Below are positions 6,939 through 7,052 of a stretch of DNA of 7,052 nt, in pieces. This DNA comes from Deinococcus sp. Leaf326 (GTDB taxonomy: Bacteria > Deinococcota > Deinococci > Deinococcales > Deinococcaceae), in contig NZ_LMOM01000061.1 in NCBI RefSeq assembly GCF_001424185.1, positions 1 to 7,052 of the forward strand, given 5' to 3'. Below the pieces are notes generated by a model. It saw nothing but the letters and a program-made list of their open reading frames with translations. It was not told where the DNA came from and ran no database searches. A program made the translations under genes and the position numbers. How positions within the stretch are numbered: the first letter of the stretch is position 1; every line of letters begins with the position of its first letter.

Positions 6939-6979
6939 AGTTGTTGTCTTTTACTCAGGAGTTGCACCTGCATAAGACG

Positions 6980-7015
6980 AAAAAAGCGCTCCCAGACGCG
7001 AGAGTCTGGGAGTGT
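6980..7015 (-). terminator. Rho-independent terminator for a minus-strand gene entering from the right edge
   Basis: CTCCCAGAC (6989-6997) and GTCTGGGAG (7004-7012) form a perfect 9-bp stem with a 6-nt loop, which can be extended by C-G and G-U pairs. On the minus strand the stem is followed by GCG and then six T (6985-6980), the arrangement of an intrinsic terminator. It would end transcription of a gene lying beyond 7052. One minus frame from the edge stops with TGA at 7023-7021, 8 nt before the stem, a plausible but unsupported end of that gene. It insulates the DUF2325-like/PolB operon from upstream transcription. Confidence 0.8.
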
Positions 7016-7052
7016 CGAAGTCACAGCCTCTCTGGGAGCGTGCCCGCATTCT

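Larger units (their letters stand above)
6748..7052. other. AT-rich intergenic region without a recognisable gene
   Basis: From about 6756 rightwards the base composition changes sharply; 6761-6960 is about 37% G+C by hand count, against over 60% in the genes to the left. No ORF with credible protein composition was found. It holds the operon promoter, two inverted repeats (6857-6894 and 6924-6938), a possible plus-strand extended -10 and a minus-strand terminator near the right edge. It appears to be a regulatory spacer or the boundary of an acquired segment. Confidence 0.7.

Noticed and set aside
101..6945. 9-bp direct repeat GCAGTTGTT near both window ends (101-109 and 6937-6945) as a target-site duplication
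   Set aside because: Too short to mean anything over 6.8 kb, and no element ends lie next to it.
7021..7052. Possible C-terminal end of a minus-strand gene (TGA at 7023-7021)
   Set aside because: Only about nine codons are visible; the terminator supports a gene there, but the frame cannot be verified.
6748..7052. tRNA, riboswitch or CRISPR in the AT-rich region
   Set aside because: No cloverleaf, no recognisable aptamer core and no regularly spaced repeats were found.

Overview
This is a GC-rich bacterial window. Hand counts give 78% G+C for positions 1021-1080 and 62% for 6541-6600. The right end (6761-6960) drops to about 37%. A family-B DNA polymerase, an IS66-like transposase tail and C-ending codon use would fit an accessory replicon or island of a high-GC bacterium such as Deinococcus. 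That assignment is inference only; no rRNA or housekeeping gene is present to confirm it.

Layout: positions 1-90 (+) hold the C-terminal end of a transposase cut by the window edge. All other genes are on the minus strand and read right to left. The AT-rich intergenic region 6748-7052 carries a rho-independent terminator for a gene beyond the right edge and a plausible sigma70-type promoter. Next comes an intact 633-aa protein (6720-4819) with a long His/Leu-rich helical N-terminal part and a C-terminal DUF2325-like domain. After 55 bp follows a diverged tandem paralogue (4763-2788), interrupted by a one-base frameshift near 3993-4004 and shortened by an in-frame TAG. After another 91 bp comes a complete 756-aa family-B DNA polymerase (2696-426) with intact 3'-5' exonuclease and polymerase motifs and a C-terminal QPGLF, a likely sliding-clamp-binding motif. 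A 72-aa unknown ORF (359-141) lies last.

Gene order, common strand and short gaps suggest one operon: DUF2325-like protein, decaying paralogue, PolB, small protein. The two DUF2325-like proteins match at 93 of 101 residues over the C-terminal domain but are much more diverged upstream. The many synonymous differences in the conserved part point to selection on the protein. I know of no described system pairing this protein with a PolB. It may be an uncharacterised replication/repair or element-maintenance/defence module; the function is not determined by the sequence.
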